Shown one piece after another: positions 1 through 8,424 of a stretch of 64,000 bases of DNA; the stretch's first letter is position 1; each line of letters opens with the position of its first letter. This DNA comes from Alteromonas pelagimontana (GTDB lineage: Bacteria; Pseudomonadota; Gammaproteobacteria; Enterobacterales; Alteromonadaceae). The stretch lies in the NCBI RefSeq assembly GCF_002499975.2, contig NZ_CP052766.1:3720001-3784000 (forward strand), read 5' to 3'. The position numbers were made by a program, and so were the translations under genes. The notes under the pieces were generated by a model that saw nothing but the letters and a program-made list of their open reading frames with translations, made no database searches and was not told where the DNA came from.

Positions 1-141
1 GCAACTAAACAAAAGCTTCAGCAACTGGAAGGTCGGCCACTGCGCCTGGACTCCGGTGACAGCGAATTGGATGCGCTGCTTGCTGGACATTTACAAGTGA
101 TCACAGGCTATCACGATAAAGTTTTATACCCAGTGGTGTAG
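1..141 (+). CDS. C-terminal end of a probable ATP-NAD kinase family protein (partial)
   Basis: Only the last 46 codons are in the window; the frame is open from base 1 to a TAG at 139-141. The visible peptide includes LRLDSGDSELDALLAG followed by HLQVITGYHDKVLYPVV. This resembles, from memory, the C-terminus of ATP-NAD kinase family proteins (PF01513), which often read L-R-x-D-(T/S)-G-D-x-x-L-D...V-I-T-G-Y. Such genes can lie upstream of yfcL in marine gammaproteobacteria. The stop codon overlaps the Shine-Dalgarno sequence (AGGAGA) of the next gene, so the two are probably co-transcribed. Identity rests on a short tail and is tentative. Confidence 0.5.
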   Translation, partial: ATKQKLQQLEGRPLRLDSGDSELDALLAGHLQVITGYHDKVLYPVV

Positions 142-150
142 GAGAAAATA

Positions 151-450
151 ATGCAACCAGAACCCGCTGCAGACTCGGAATTTATTGATGCAGTGACCCA
201 CATTGAATCGCGGTTAGACGGCGTAGTGGATCACGGTAACGATGATGAATTATTTTTGGCCAGTTATCTGCAAGGGCATTTTGCTGTCATTGCTCGAAAA
301 CAGGAAATGGATGCTCAGGCAACCGTTGCGACTTTACACACTGAAATGCAGCAAAGCCTTGACGCCGCTTTTGCCAGAGGTGAGCTTGAGATTGTCGATC
401 AGCAACGGGTTGTTGCGCTTTGGCAAAAACTGGTTAGGGAGGCGCGCTAA
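151..450 (+). CDS. yfcL: YfcL family protein
   Basis: A 99-residue soluble protein with no signal peptide. The central ...NDDELFLASYLQGHFAV... followed by a short amphipathic helix and ...DQQRVVALWQKLV near the end matches the small YfcL family, of unknown function. In E. coli yfcL lies beside mnmC and fabB, and the same neighbourhood occurs here with two flagellar lipoprotein genes inserted between. The ATG at 151 has a good ribosome binding site (AGGAGA, 8 bases upstream) that overlaps the previous stop. The family call rests on both sequence and gene order; no function can be assigned. Confidence 0.85.
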   Translation: MQPEPAADSEFIDAVTHIESRLDGVVDHGNDDELFLASYLQGHFAVIARKQEMDAQATVATLHTEMQQSLDAAFARGELEIVDQQRVVALWQKLVREAR

Positions 451-626
451 CGTTTGTTGCAAAAACTTCCGCCTAAGAACATTAACGAAAGCGGCAATTT
501 TCTGGCACTTTTTTGCCGCCTGGCGCTGCTTTTTCTTGCCGGAATTTGCGGGGTCCGCCGTGTGAAGGCCTCTGTTGGGCAGGGCCTGGAGCACTTAACG
601 GCAATTTAATCGCTACATCTTCCTCT

Positions 627-643
627 TTGGTGCGATTATTGCT
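627..643 (+). promoter_or_regulatory. Sigma-54 (RpoN)-like promoter upstream of the FlgO-family pair
   Basis: TTGGTGCGATTATTGCT fits the -24/-12 consensus YTGGCACGRNNNTTGCW at all but two defined positions. It keeps the essential GG-N10-GC spacing (GG at 629-630, GC at 641-642). Transcription would start near 654, about 38 bases before the first FlgO-family start. In Vibrio the flgO/flgP genes belong to an RpoN/FlrC-dependent flagellar class, which agrees with this placement. It is a motif match only. Confidence 0.5.
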
Positions 644-691
644 GCAGTGCTGATCTAAGACATTTACAACTGCGCCATTTACGGTATCACC

Positions 692-1363
692 ATGAACTCT
701 CTGAGCTATTATCTTCTGTCTGTAAAAAACCACTGGTCAGCTAGCGGTATGGCGTTTATTTGCCTGATAGCTTTATTCACTACCGGTTGCGCATCGGAGC
801 CAGAACAAAACGGGCAATATCGTTCAAACGAGTCAGTGCCGCCATTGGGGAATGTGGAATATCATACTTTTATTCTGGCAAATGAACTGTTCGCAAATTT
901 GCGCCCGATTCCGCAAGCTCGATATGCCGTAGTGGGCTTTGTGCCGGCTGATTCAATGGAATATAACGCAAAAGATCAAAACCCACTGATGTTGCTGGGT
1001 CATCAGTTAGAACAGGGAATGATTACAGAAGCGACAAAACGCGGCTTCACGACTCAAGAATTCAAGCTTACTAACGATATATTAATGGGAGACCGTGCAG
1101 ATCGTGTGCTTTCCCGAAATCTTGAACAGTTAGCTGATATCGACCGCGTGGATTACTTTATTACCGGTACGCTGGTACATCAGCAGGCTGGTGCCATTGT
1201 AAATGCGCGGGTAATTAACGCCAAAAGTAAAGATGTGGTGGCGGCTGCCACACGCTTTTTCCCTGCCGAACTATTTTGGGAACGCGAACAGGTAACCAGT
1301 CGTCAGGGCCGTCTTTATAGAACGGAAGAAACCAGAGCAGAAGAAAAGGGTAACGATATATGA
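692..1363 (+). CDS. FlgO-family flagellar outer membrane lipoprotein (first copy)
   Basis: A 223-residue lipoprotein: the N-terminal hydrophobic stretch ends in a lipobox (LFTTGC) with the lipidated Cys at residue 33. Residues about 75-205 form a FlgO-like domain: YAVVGF, a central LGHQLEQGM, LSRNLEQLA and the typical YFITGTLVHQQAGAIVNARV. FlgO-type proteins are outer-membrane components near the flagellar H and T rings in Vibrio. The 692 start is preferred over an ATG at 749 because it supplies the positively charged n-region a signal peptide needs. The gene overlaps the next by 4 bases (ATGA), so the two are translationally coupled. It may not be the strict orthologue of Vibrio FlgO. Confidence 0.75.
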   Translation: MNSLSYYLLSVKNHWSASGMAFICLIALFTTGCASEPEQNGQYRSNESVPPLGNVEYHTFILANELFANLRPIPQARYAVVGFVPADSMEYNAKDQNPLMLLGHQLEQGMITEATKRGFTTQEFKLTNDILMGDRADRVLSRNLEQLADIDRVDYFITGTLVHQQAGAIVNARVINAKSKDVVAAATRFFPAELFWEREQVTSRQGRLYRTEETRAEEKGNDI

Positions 1364-2100
1364 AGTCTCCGCTGAAGATGGTGCTAATTGCTTTGTCGGT
1401 TATAGTGTCGGCAACCTCTTGTTCCTCTGTAGATGAAGATGCCGTTGCCAAAACACCGAATAGTCGCCGCGCAATGAACGTAATCGACGTCATGGCGTCG
1501 GACCGTGAAGCGCCCATGGCCAAAGTTACAGAAGATAAAGACACACGACGTAGCGCGGGGCAGATATTTTTTCGTTCCGGCGATCAGGGCGTTTATAAAG
1601 GCCCTCTGTTAGATAAAGACATCAGCGATTATGTAAAAAATCTGGCCCAGGATCTAATCGCCAATATGGAACAAGTCTCTGAGCAGACGCCAGTGGCAAT
1701 TACCACCTTCGCCTTGTTGGATTCGGATTTGCAGCAAACGAATTTGCTGGGTCAGCAAATGTCTGAGTCGTTTATGCACGAGCTACACAAATTCCGTATT
1801 CCCGTTGTAGATTTTAAAGCTACAACTTACATTCGCGTCACGGAGTCGGGCGATTTTTTATTATCGCGGGATTATCTGGAGCTAAACAACGAGCTACCGG
1901 TAGAATACGTACTCACTGGCACGCTGGCTAAACATCAGGGGGGCGTGATGGTGAACGCCAGAATTCTCGGCCTCGAGAACCGTCGCGTAATGGCCAGTGC
2001 GCAAACGTTTATTCCTTTTTATGTTGTCGATGCGTTAATTCCCAGTAACGGCAGCGTGGAAAGTGAAAATTCAGACAGCATAAAACTTAGCAGAGGGTAA
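1360..2100 (+). CDS. FlgO-family flagellar outer membrane lipoprotein (second copy)
   Basis: A 246-residue lipoprotein with a 20-residue signal peptide and lipobox SATSC (Cys21). Residues about 110-225 repeat the FlgO pattern seen in the upstream protein: VAITTFALL, LLGQQMSESF, LLSRDYLELN and EYVLTGTLAKHQGGVMVNARI. It begins inside the stop of the upstream gene (4-base overlap), so the pair is one operon behind the sigma-54-like promoter at 627. The two copies clearly share the domain but are diverged elsewhere, suggesting an old duplication and perhaps a hetero-oligomeric ring component. Function is inferred from the Vibrio family. Confidence 0.78.
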   Translation: MKSPLKMVLIALSVIVSATSCSSVDEDAVAKTPNSRRAMNVIDVMASDREAPMAKVTEDKDTRRSAGQIFFRSGDQGVYKGPLLDKDISDYVKNLAQDLIANMEQVSEQTPVAITTFALLDSDLQQTNLLGQQMSESFMHELHKFRIPVVDFKATTYIRVTESGDFLLSRDYLELNNELPVEYVLTGTLAKHQGGVMVNARILGLENRRVMASAQTFIPFYVVDALIPSNGSVESENSDSIKLSRG

Positions 2101-2147
2101 ATATTAAACCTTTGCAATTAACAGAACCTTGGACGGCTCGAGACTTC

Positions 2148-4169
2148 TTAATCTTCCTTACCGCCGATAGTGTCAGTTTCTGCTGCTCCACGCTGACAAG
2201 CTCGTATAACAAAGCGATTAGGGTTTAGCGCCTGAAGCAGCGAATTAGCCATCGGCAAGGGCTGGTGGCACAGCTGGCTGACCAGCATCTCAGCCATGAG
2301 CGGTGCCGTTGTTAAGCCTCTTGAACCCAAACCAGTAAACACACTTACTCTTCCCTTTGCTGGTAATGGCATGGCAGATAAAGGCTGGCCTTTAAATAAA
2401 TCTGCATAATCCCGAGCCTGCTTTTCTGTATCTCCCAACAATCCTACTGCAGGCTGGTGATCTGGCATGCCAAGACGAACGGATGCTCTGGCGGTGCCAT
2501 CGTATTTTAACTTGTCTATCCATTGTGAACTTGCCAGCGCCTTTCTATGAGTTTGTAGATTGATGTGGGTCTCACTTTCTCGCGGGGTACAATCCACATC
2601 ATTTTTTTGATACGTTGAACCGAGAGCATGACGGCCTTGATAGGCGGGTGTTAAGTAGCCTTTATGGCAAATCACAGCTTTCAGATTGACTATTGGCGGC
2701 TGAGTAGGAATGGCTTCAACCTGGCCTCGCACCGGGCGAAGAGGGAGCTGATCAAAGATATCTAAAGTAATCGAATCAGCGCCCGTTGCGAGTATGACAT
2801 GATCGAAATCATAGCGGGTGTTGTTAATTGTCAGGTTAACGACGTCGGTAGATTCCCTTATTTCTGTTATCTGATGGGACAATTTAACGTCTACATATTC
2901 AGCCGCGGCATTGATTAGCGAAGTCACCAGTTCCGGCGGGCAGATCCAGCCTCCCTGGGGAATGTAAATGCCGCTGTAGGGCAGGTGAACCCCGGCTATA
3001 GCAGTGACTTCCTGTTCATTCACCGGCGCAATCATTTCGCTGGGCCAGATATCGGCAGAAACCATTTTATGTTGCCGCTTAACCACTTCTTCAGAAAAAC
3101 CCAATTGCAAGACGCCGCACCAGTCATGACTAAACGGACGATGTTGCGCAAGCTGCCGATAATGGCGATTGGCGTATAGAAAACTCAGCGCCTGAATCTG
3201 GCTGGGAAAACTGGCCTGCGCGTGTAACTGCGGATAAAAACCGCCTTGCGGATTGCCTGAGGCGCCTTGTGCAAGAGAGTCAGAGTGACAAAAAAGCGTA
3301 GCGGAAATACCCCGTTTGGCCAGAGCATAGGCGGTACACGCACCCGCCAAACCGCCTCCCACAATAGCGACGCGGTGATGAGCGGTGAGCGCAACGGAGC
3401 TAAAGCGATAGTAAGGCGCATCGATTTTTTTGCGGCGAAGCTCTGCATAACGTCCCACTAACATATCCCGTTTACGCCCAAAGCCCGGATGCTTTTTTAC
3501 TTCGAATCCAGCGGCAGACAAACCCCGCTTCACCACGCCAGCAGCGGTAAAAGTACCAAAGGTAGCGCCGGGTTTTGACAACCTTCCGAGTTGAGAAAAC
3601 AATGCATCGGTCCACATCTGCGGATTTTTGCTGGGAGCAAAGCCATCAAGAAACCAGGCATCAACAAGCCCGTCTACAGGAGTATGCCACTGCGGGAGTA
3701 ACGCGTGGACATCGCCTTGCCACAAATCCAATGTGGTTGAAAAAGCGTTAAAATGGAGACGATGACATCCTTGTAGTGCCATAGGGTATTGGGCAACCAG
3801 TAGATCAGCCGCTTCCGCTAACGTGGGAAAAGCTAGTAACGCTTTTTTTATGTCATCTTGAAGTAAAGGATACTTTTCTGTTGTCAGAATAAACAAGTGG
3901 GTGAGGGGATGATCAGGATTCGCATGCCGAAATTGCCGAAACGCGTGCATAGCCACCAAGCAGTTTAGGCCAGTGCCGAAACCGGTTTCGCCGATAACGA
4001 AGTGAGATTTTTGATGTTCTAACCAGCGCCCTGGGAGATCATTTCCGCCCATAAAAACGTGCATGGTTTCATCAATTCCACTGTCATTGGAAAAGTAAAC
4101 ATCGTCAAAATTATCAGCAACGGGCGTGCCTTGGGTATTAAAATGAACTGTGGCTGAGGTCGATTTCAA
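2148..4169 (-). CDS. mnmC: Bifunctional tRNA mnm5s2U34 methyltransferase / FAD-dependent cmnm5s2U34 oxidoreductase MnmC
   Basis: A 673-residue two-domain enzyme, close to the usual length (668 in E. coli). Residues 1-245 are the SAM-dependent methyltransferase, with motif GETGFGTG at 60-67 and the conserved DGFAPSKNPQMW near 175-186. Residues 265-660 are the FAD oxidoreductase of the DAO fold, with the dinucleotide-binding motif GGGLAG at 271-276. It removes the carboxymethyl group from cmnm5s2U34 of tRNA and then methylates nm5s2U. It is divergent from fabB, as in E. coli, and convergent with the FlgO pair. No interruption is seen. Confidence 0.97.
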   Translation of the reverse strand: MKSTSATVHFNTQGTPVADNFDDVYFSNDSGIDETMHVFMGGNDLPGRWLEHQKSHFVIGETGFGTGLNCLVAMHAFRQFRHANPDHPLTHLFILTTEKYPLLQDDIKKALLAFPTLAEAADLLVAQYPMALQGCHRLHFNAFSTTLDLWQGDVHALLPQWHTPVDGLVDAWFLDGFAPSKNPQMWTDALFSQLGRLSKPGATFGTFTAAGVVKRGLSAAGFEVKKHPGFGRKRDMLVGRYAELRRKKIDAPYYRFSSVALTAHHRVAIVGGGLAGACTAYALAKRGISATLFCHSDSLAQGASGNPQGGFYPQLHAQASFPSQIQALSFLYANRHYRQLAQHRPFSHDWCGVLQLGFSEEVVKRQHKMVSADIWPSEMIAPVNEQEVTAIAGVHLPYSGIYIPQGGWICPPELVTSLINAAAEYVDVKLSHQITEIRESTDVVNLTINNTRYDFDHVILATGADSITLDIFDQLPLRPVRGQVEAIPTQPPIVNLKAVICHKGYLTPAYQGRHALGSTYQKNDVDCTPRESETHINLQTHRKALASSQWIDKLKYDGTARASVRLGMPDHQPAVGLLGDTEKQARDYADLFKGQPLSAMPLPAKGRVSVFTGLGSRGLTTAPLMAEMLVSQLCHQPLPMANSLLQALNPNRFVIRACQRGAAETDTIGGKED

Positions 4170-4378
4170 CGCTTAAACCTTGGATTAGAATGATTTCGCT
4201 GGGGCGATCATAACGTGCATGCTAAAGTGAAGGTAGTGTTTAATCGTTGCTTATACTGTAATACATTCAGTGCATACTTAAGGTGTAGGCATAACGTCGA
4301 GCGGTATAAACGAAAAGAGCAGACCACTTTGGTGCTGAAAATCGTTAACATATGCCCCATCTAAATAAAGGGTAAATT

Positions 4379-5593
4379 ATGAGAAGAGCTGTTATCACCG
4401 GTATGGGCATTTTGTCCAGCATCGGTGTCAATAAAGAAGACGTTCTGGCGTCCCTGAAAGCAGGTAAGTCAGGAATTACGTTCTCCGAACAATTTGCAGA
4501 AATGGGCTTACGTAGCCAGGTTTGGGGAAATGTTGATCTGGATGTGAAAGATCACATTGACCGCAAAGCCATGCGTTTTATGGGTGACGCTGCGGCATAC
4601 GCATACATCGCTATGCAGCAAGCTATTGCTGATTCGGGTCTGGAAGAGAGTGATATTTCCAACGAACGTACAGGAATTATCGCTGGTTCTGGCGGTGCTT
4701 CTTCCGAGAATCAGGTGCTATCTGCCGATATCCTGCGGGAAAAAGGTGTTAAACGCGTCGGTCCTTATATGGTGCCTCGTTGTATGGCATCTACCGTTTC
4801 TGCGTGTCTGGCCACGCCGTTTAAAATTAAAGGTGTGAATTATTCCATTGCTTCCGCCTGTGCCACCAGCGCGCATTGTATTGGCAATGCGTTGGAACTT
4901 ATCCAGTTAGGCAAACAGGATGTGGTATTCGCGGGTGGAGGTGAAGAGCTTCATTGGTCGCTCTCCAGCCAGTTTGATGCAATGGGCGCATTGTCGTCTA
5001 AATATAACGACAATCCTGCAGTGGCTTCTCGTACCTATGATGCTGATCGTGACGGCTTTGTCAGCTCTGGTGGCGGCGGTATGGTTGTCGTTGAAGAACT
5101 AGAACATGCGCTGGCACGGGGCGCAAAAATTTATGGTGAAGTTGTCGGATACGGCGCAACGTCTGATGGCTTTGATATGGTTGCTCCCTCCGGCGAAGGC
5201 GCGATTCGGTGTATGAAGATGGCGATGCAGAATATCGATGGACCCATTGATTACCTGAATACTCATGGTACTTCTACCCCTGTAGGAGATGTTAAAGAAT
5301 TGGCGGCCATTCAGGAAGTGTTTGGCAAATCAGGCGTGCCAATCAGTGCGACTAAATCATTGACTGGCCACGCGTTAGGCGCAGCCGGTGTGAATGAAGC
5401 TATTTACAGCCTGTTGATGATGGAAAACAATTTTATTGCACCATCTATTAATATCAACAAGTTGGATGAAGCGGCAGCTGGTCTGGATATCGTGACTGAA
5501 GCACGTGAAGCTACGTTAAATACGATTATGTCTAATAGCTTTGGCTTTGGTGGCACAAACGCTACTCTGGTAATGCAGCGTTATCAGCGATAA
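4379..5593 (+). CDS. fabB: 3-oxoacyl-[acyl-carrier-protein] synthase I (FabB)
   Basis: A 404-residue condensing enzyme that elongates acyl-ACP and is needed for unsaturated fatty acid synthesis. The thiolase-fold catalytic residues are all visible: nucleophile Cys161 in SACATSAHC, His296 in NTHGTSTP, Lys326 in ATKSLTGH and His331. The glycine-rich NSFGFGGTN tail is intact. The ATG at 4379 follows an AAAGGG ribosome binding site. It is transcribed divergently from mnmC across about 210 bp, which must hold both promoters; I could not recognise a convincing FabR or FadR site there. A strong terminator follows the gene. Confidence 0.97.
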   Translation: MRRAVITGMGILSSIGVNKEDVLASLKAGKSGITFSEQFAEMGLRSQVWGNVDLDVKDHIDRKAMRFMGDAAAYAYIAMQQAIADSGLEESDISNERTGIIAGSGGASSENQVLSADILREKGVKRVGPYMVPRCMASTVSACLATPFKIKGVNYSIASACATSAHCIGNALELIQLGKQDVVFAGGGEELHWSLSSQFDAMGALSSKYNDNPAVASRTYDADRDGFVSSGGGGMVVVEELEHALARGAKIYGEVVGYGATSDGFDMVAPSGEGAIRCMKMAMQNIDGPIDYLNTHGTSTPVGDVKELAAIQEVFGKSGVPISATKSLTGHALGAAGVNEAIYSLLMMENNFIAPSININKLDEAAAGLDIVTEAREATLNTIMSNSFGFGGTNATLVMQRYQR

Positions 5594-5612
5594 AGTTAAA
5601 GGGAATAAGAAA

Positions 5613-5638
5613 ACAGCGCCTGTGGGCGCTGTTTTTGT
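5613..5638 (+). terminator. Rho-independent terminator of fabB
   Basis: ACAGCGCC (5613-5620) pairs with GGCGCTGT (5625-5632) across a four-base loop, followed by a T-rich tract. It lies 20 bases after the fabB stop and before the pdxB start. Confidence 0.88.
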
Positions 5639-5703
5639 CTGTATCACGAGAATTTCCTAAGCTTCCGATGGTTTTCTCTTTCGTTCAAGGATGTAGTGAC
5701 GTT

Positions 5704-6852
5704 ATGAAACTGTATTTCGAAGACACCATTCCTCGGGGCGCCGAGTATTTTTCAACGTTGGGTGAGGCTGTGGCTTTTAACTGGCAGGACGTCGGTGCCG
5801 ACGATCTTGTCAACGCCGATTATTTAGCGGTGCGTTCTACCACCAAAGTTGATGAAGCACTTTTACACAAGGCCTCATCCCTCAGATATGTTGCCACAGC
5901 GACAGCTGGCACCAATCATCTGGATACCGCCTATTTGGCGCAACACAATATAAAATGGAACTCTGCAGGCGGGTCTAATGCTGCAGCAGTGGCGGAATAC
6001 GTAATCAGCGCGTTATTAACCGCGCATGAGCAGGAAAAACTTGACCTCTCCCGTATTACGGTCGGTGTAGTGGGAGCTGGGTATGTAGGAACCGCACTGG
6101 CGCATTATTTACAAGCATTGAATATTGCTTATTTACTCTGCGATCCGCCTTTGGAAAACACTGATGATCCCCGTCACTTTGTAAATATGGACCGAATCTT
6201 AGAATGTGAGGTGATCACGCTGCACGTGCCCTTTATTCAAGATGGCGAGTTTGCTACCGTTAACCTGATGAGCGAGCAGCGTCTAGAGGCGCTTCAGGGC
6301 CACCAATTACTGATTAACGCCTGTCGTGGCGAGGTGATAGATGAACCCGCTTTAATCGCGCGCCTGCACAAGCCCAATCCACCATCGGTTGTCCTTGACG
6401 TCTACTATAACGAGCCGAATATCAGTAGCACTTTGTTGGAAAAGATTTGGTTAGCTACGCCTCACATAGCAGGCCACTCAGTTGAAGGTAAGCTTCGGGG
6501 AACGCAACTTGTGTATGAGCAGTTTTGCGATCAGATGGATAAGTTTCCTCAGCTTGCCATGGAAGACTTTTTGGATACACCTGAACCCGTTGATTTTACG
6601 CCGGAAGATCCCTCTGTCGAAGCATTGTCCTGGGCTGAACTACGCCAACTGCTAATTTCGATATATGATATCCAAGACGACGATAGGTTTTTTCGCCAAG
6701 CCATGGCAAAATCGAATCAATTTGCGGCGATAAGAAAATCATACCGGGTTCGTCGCGAATATGCAGCGTACACACTGCGTCTCTCCGGAATGGTTTCCAA
6801 TGGTATAATCCGCCAGCTAACCGGTTTGGGATTTACCTTGGAAATGCTCTAG
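5704..6852 (+). CDS. pdxB: Erythronate-4-phosphate dehydrogenase PdxB
   Basis: A 382-residue NAD-dependent D-2-hydroxyacid dehydrogenase that oxidises 4-phospho-D-erythronate in pyridoxal 5'-phosphate synthesis. The Rossmann motif GVVGAGYVG, the catalytic Arg in INACRGEV, the Glu in DVYYNEP and the His in TPHIAGHS are present, and the PdxB-specific C-terminal dimerisation domain follows. The frame is open upstream of a TTG at 5635, but the ATG at 5704 (MKLYFEDTIPRGAEYF) aligns with the N-terminus expected for PdxB and has AAGGA upstream. The earlier TTG would lie inside the fabB terminator. Confidence 0.95.
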   Translation: MKLYFEDTIPRGAEYFSTLGEAVAFNWQDVGADDLVNADYLAVRSTTKVDEALLHKASSLRYVATATAGTNHLDTAYLAQHNIKWNSAGGSNAAAVAEYVISALLTAHEQEKLDLSRITVGVVGAGYVGTALAHYLQALNIAYLLCDPPLENTDDPRHFVNMDRILECEVITLHVPFIQDGEFATVNLMSEQRLEALQGHQLLINACRGEVIDEPALIARLHKPNPPSVVLDVYYNEPNISSTLLEKIWLATPHIAGHSVEGKLRGTQLVYEQFCDQMDKFPQLAMEDFLDTPEPVDFTPEDPSVEALSWAELRQLLISIYDIQDDDRFFRQAMAKSNQFAAIRKSYRVRREYAAYTLRLSGMVSNGIIRQLTGLGFTLEML

Positions 6853-6928
6853 CAGTGTGTTGCAAAATAATCAGCCCAGCGTGATGTATTAACCTTTTCA
6901 CGCGACGAAAGTAGGAGTTTCACCTAAT

Positions 6929-7945
6929 ATGTCACAAGCCTTTGATGTTGCCGTTCTTGGCGCCACAGGTCTGGTCGGCCAGACAATGATCGATATTCTT
7001 GAGCAGCGGAAATTTCCAGTTAAAACCTTATATCCGCTTGCCAGTAAACGTTCTGCTGGCGGTACCGTCACGTTTAAGGGCGAAGAAGTGGAAGTGTTGG
7101 ATGCGGAATCCTTCGACTGGACCCAGGCGCAGTATGGTTTCTTTTCTGCCGGTGGCAGTGTTTCAGCGATTTATGCGCCGAAAGCGGCCGAAGCGGGATG
7201 TATAGTGATTGATAATACATCTCAGTTTCGCTATGAACCTGATATCCCTTTAGTAGTGCCTGAAGTCAATGCCCATGCCTTAGCTGATTTCCGCAACCGT
7301 AATATTATTGCGAATCCGAATTGTTCTACCATCCAGATGCTGGTAGCGCTTAAGCCTATACACGATGCGGTAGGCATTGAGCGAATTAACGTTTGTACTT
7401 ATCAATCAGTATCAGGTGCTGGTAAATCAGCGATGGAAGAACTCGCTAAACAAACTGCCGATCTTCTTAACGCGCGACAAATCACACCAGAAGCTTTCAG
7501 CCGTCAGATCGCATTTAATGCCATTCCACAAATCGATGTTTTTTTGGATAACGACTACACCAAAGAAGAAATGAAAATGGCGTGGGAAACCCAGAAAATT
7601 ATGGGTGACGCTTCCATTTTAGTAAATGCTACCGCCGTACGGGTGCCGGTTTTTTATGGCCATGGTGAAGCTATTCATTTGGAAACCCGCCAGCCTATTG
7701 ATGCTGAACAAGTGAAGCAGTTGCTGGCTGATGCGCCAGGCGTGCAGGTGTATGAGGCCCGGGAACAGTTCCCCACGCAAGTCAGCAGTGCCAGCGGAAA
7801 CGATCTGGTGCATGTGGGTCGTATCCGTAACGACATTACGCATCCAAACGGCCTGAACCTATGGGTCGTTTCAGACAACATTCGTAAAGGCGCAGCGACC
7901 AATAGTGTGCAAATTGCCGAAACGCTTATTCGCGATTATATGTAA
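6929..7945 (+). CDS. asd: Aspartate-semialdehyde dehydrogenase (USG-1-type position)
   Basis: A 338-residue NADP-dependent enzyme of the aspartate pathway (lysine, methionine, threonine, diaminopimelate). It has the N-terminal Rossmann motif GATGLVG (11-17), the active-site Cys132 in ANPNCSTIQM, the substrate-binding Arg and His region RVPVFYGHGEA, and a conserved SVSGAGKSAMEEL loop. The position between pdxB and truA equals that of E. coli usg, a paralogue of uncertain activity. Because the catalytic Cys and His motifs are intact, this copy looks like a true Asd. A hairpin follows the gene. Confidence 0.93.
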   Translation: MSQAFDVAVLGATGLVGQTMIDILEQRKFPVKTLYPLASKRSAGGTVTFKGEEVEVLDAESFDWTQAQYGFFSAGGSVSAIYAPKAAEAGCIVIDNTSQFRYEPDIPLVVPEVNAHALADFRNRNIIANPNCSTIQMLVALKPIHDAVGIERINVCTYQSVSGAGKSAMEELAKQTADLLNARQITPEAFSRQIAFNAIPQIDVFLDNDYTKEEMKMAWETQKIMGDASILVNATAVRVPVFYGHGEAIHLETRQPIDAEQVKQLLADAPGVQVYEAREQFPTQVSSASGNDLVHVGRIRNDITHPNGLNLWVVSDNIRKGAATNSVQIAETLIRDYM

Positions 7946-7956
7946 ATGACATCAAC

Positions 7957-7982
7957 GCCAGGCAGGCCATTACCTGCCTGGC
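7957..7982 (+). terminator. Hairpin downstream of asd, putative terminator
   Basis: GCCAGGCAGG (7957-7966) and CCTGCCTGGC (7973-7982) form a perfect 10-bp stem around a six-base loop, 11 bases after the asd stop. The following ACAACTATTTT is only weakly T-rich, so termination is likely but not certain. Confidence 0.55.
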
Positions 7983-8424
7983 TACAACTATTTTAAACAC
8001 TATTGGTTATCATGTGTCACACCAAACCTCCTCAATAAAATTCAGCAGAAACTAATTCGCTAATCATCCTTATCCATTTCCCTGCGGTTATTTGGGCTAT
8101 TACCTAGATTGCTACTGGTAACTGGTTTATAGTTTTAAGCGGATAAAACTGATAGAGGTCGCTGTGGATTATTTTTTGCATGGCCCGTCAAAGGAAGCTG
8201 GCTCATTGACTTATGACGGTGTTTTGACAGTATGGCGGATCATGTTGAGCTGGCATGGCTTTATCATCGCAAAAAAACGCGTTTTACGTTGAACCGGCGC
8301 GCGAATAATAACAATGGGTAGAGGGATAACAGCAGATGATTATCCTTACATACCCAGCTACCTTAGAATGACCGCCAATGAATAATGGCTGCGGTTGAGA
8401 CGCTTGAGGGTATATAGGAACGCT
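7983..8424. other. Long intergenic region before fimV, no gene seen
   Basis: About 440 bp without a supported coding frame on either strand and without a recognised repeat. It should contain the fimV promoter; I see no site with good -35/-10 spacing that I would defend. Confidence 0.5.

Noticed and set aside
506..520. TGGCACTTTTTTGC-like sigma-54 site
   Set aside because: GG and GC are 9 bases apart, not 10; the spacing is critical, and a better site lies at 627-643.
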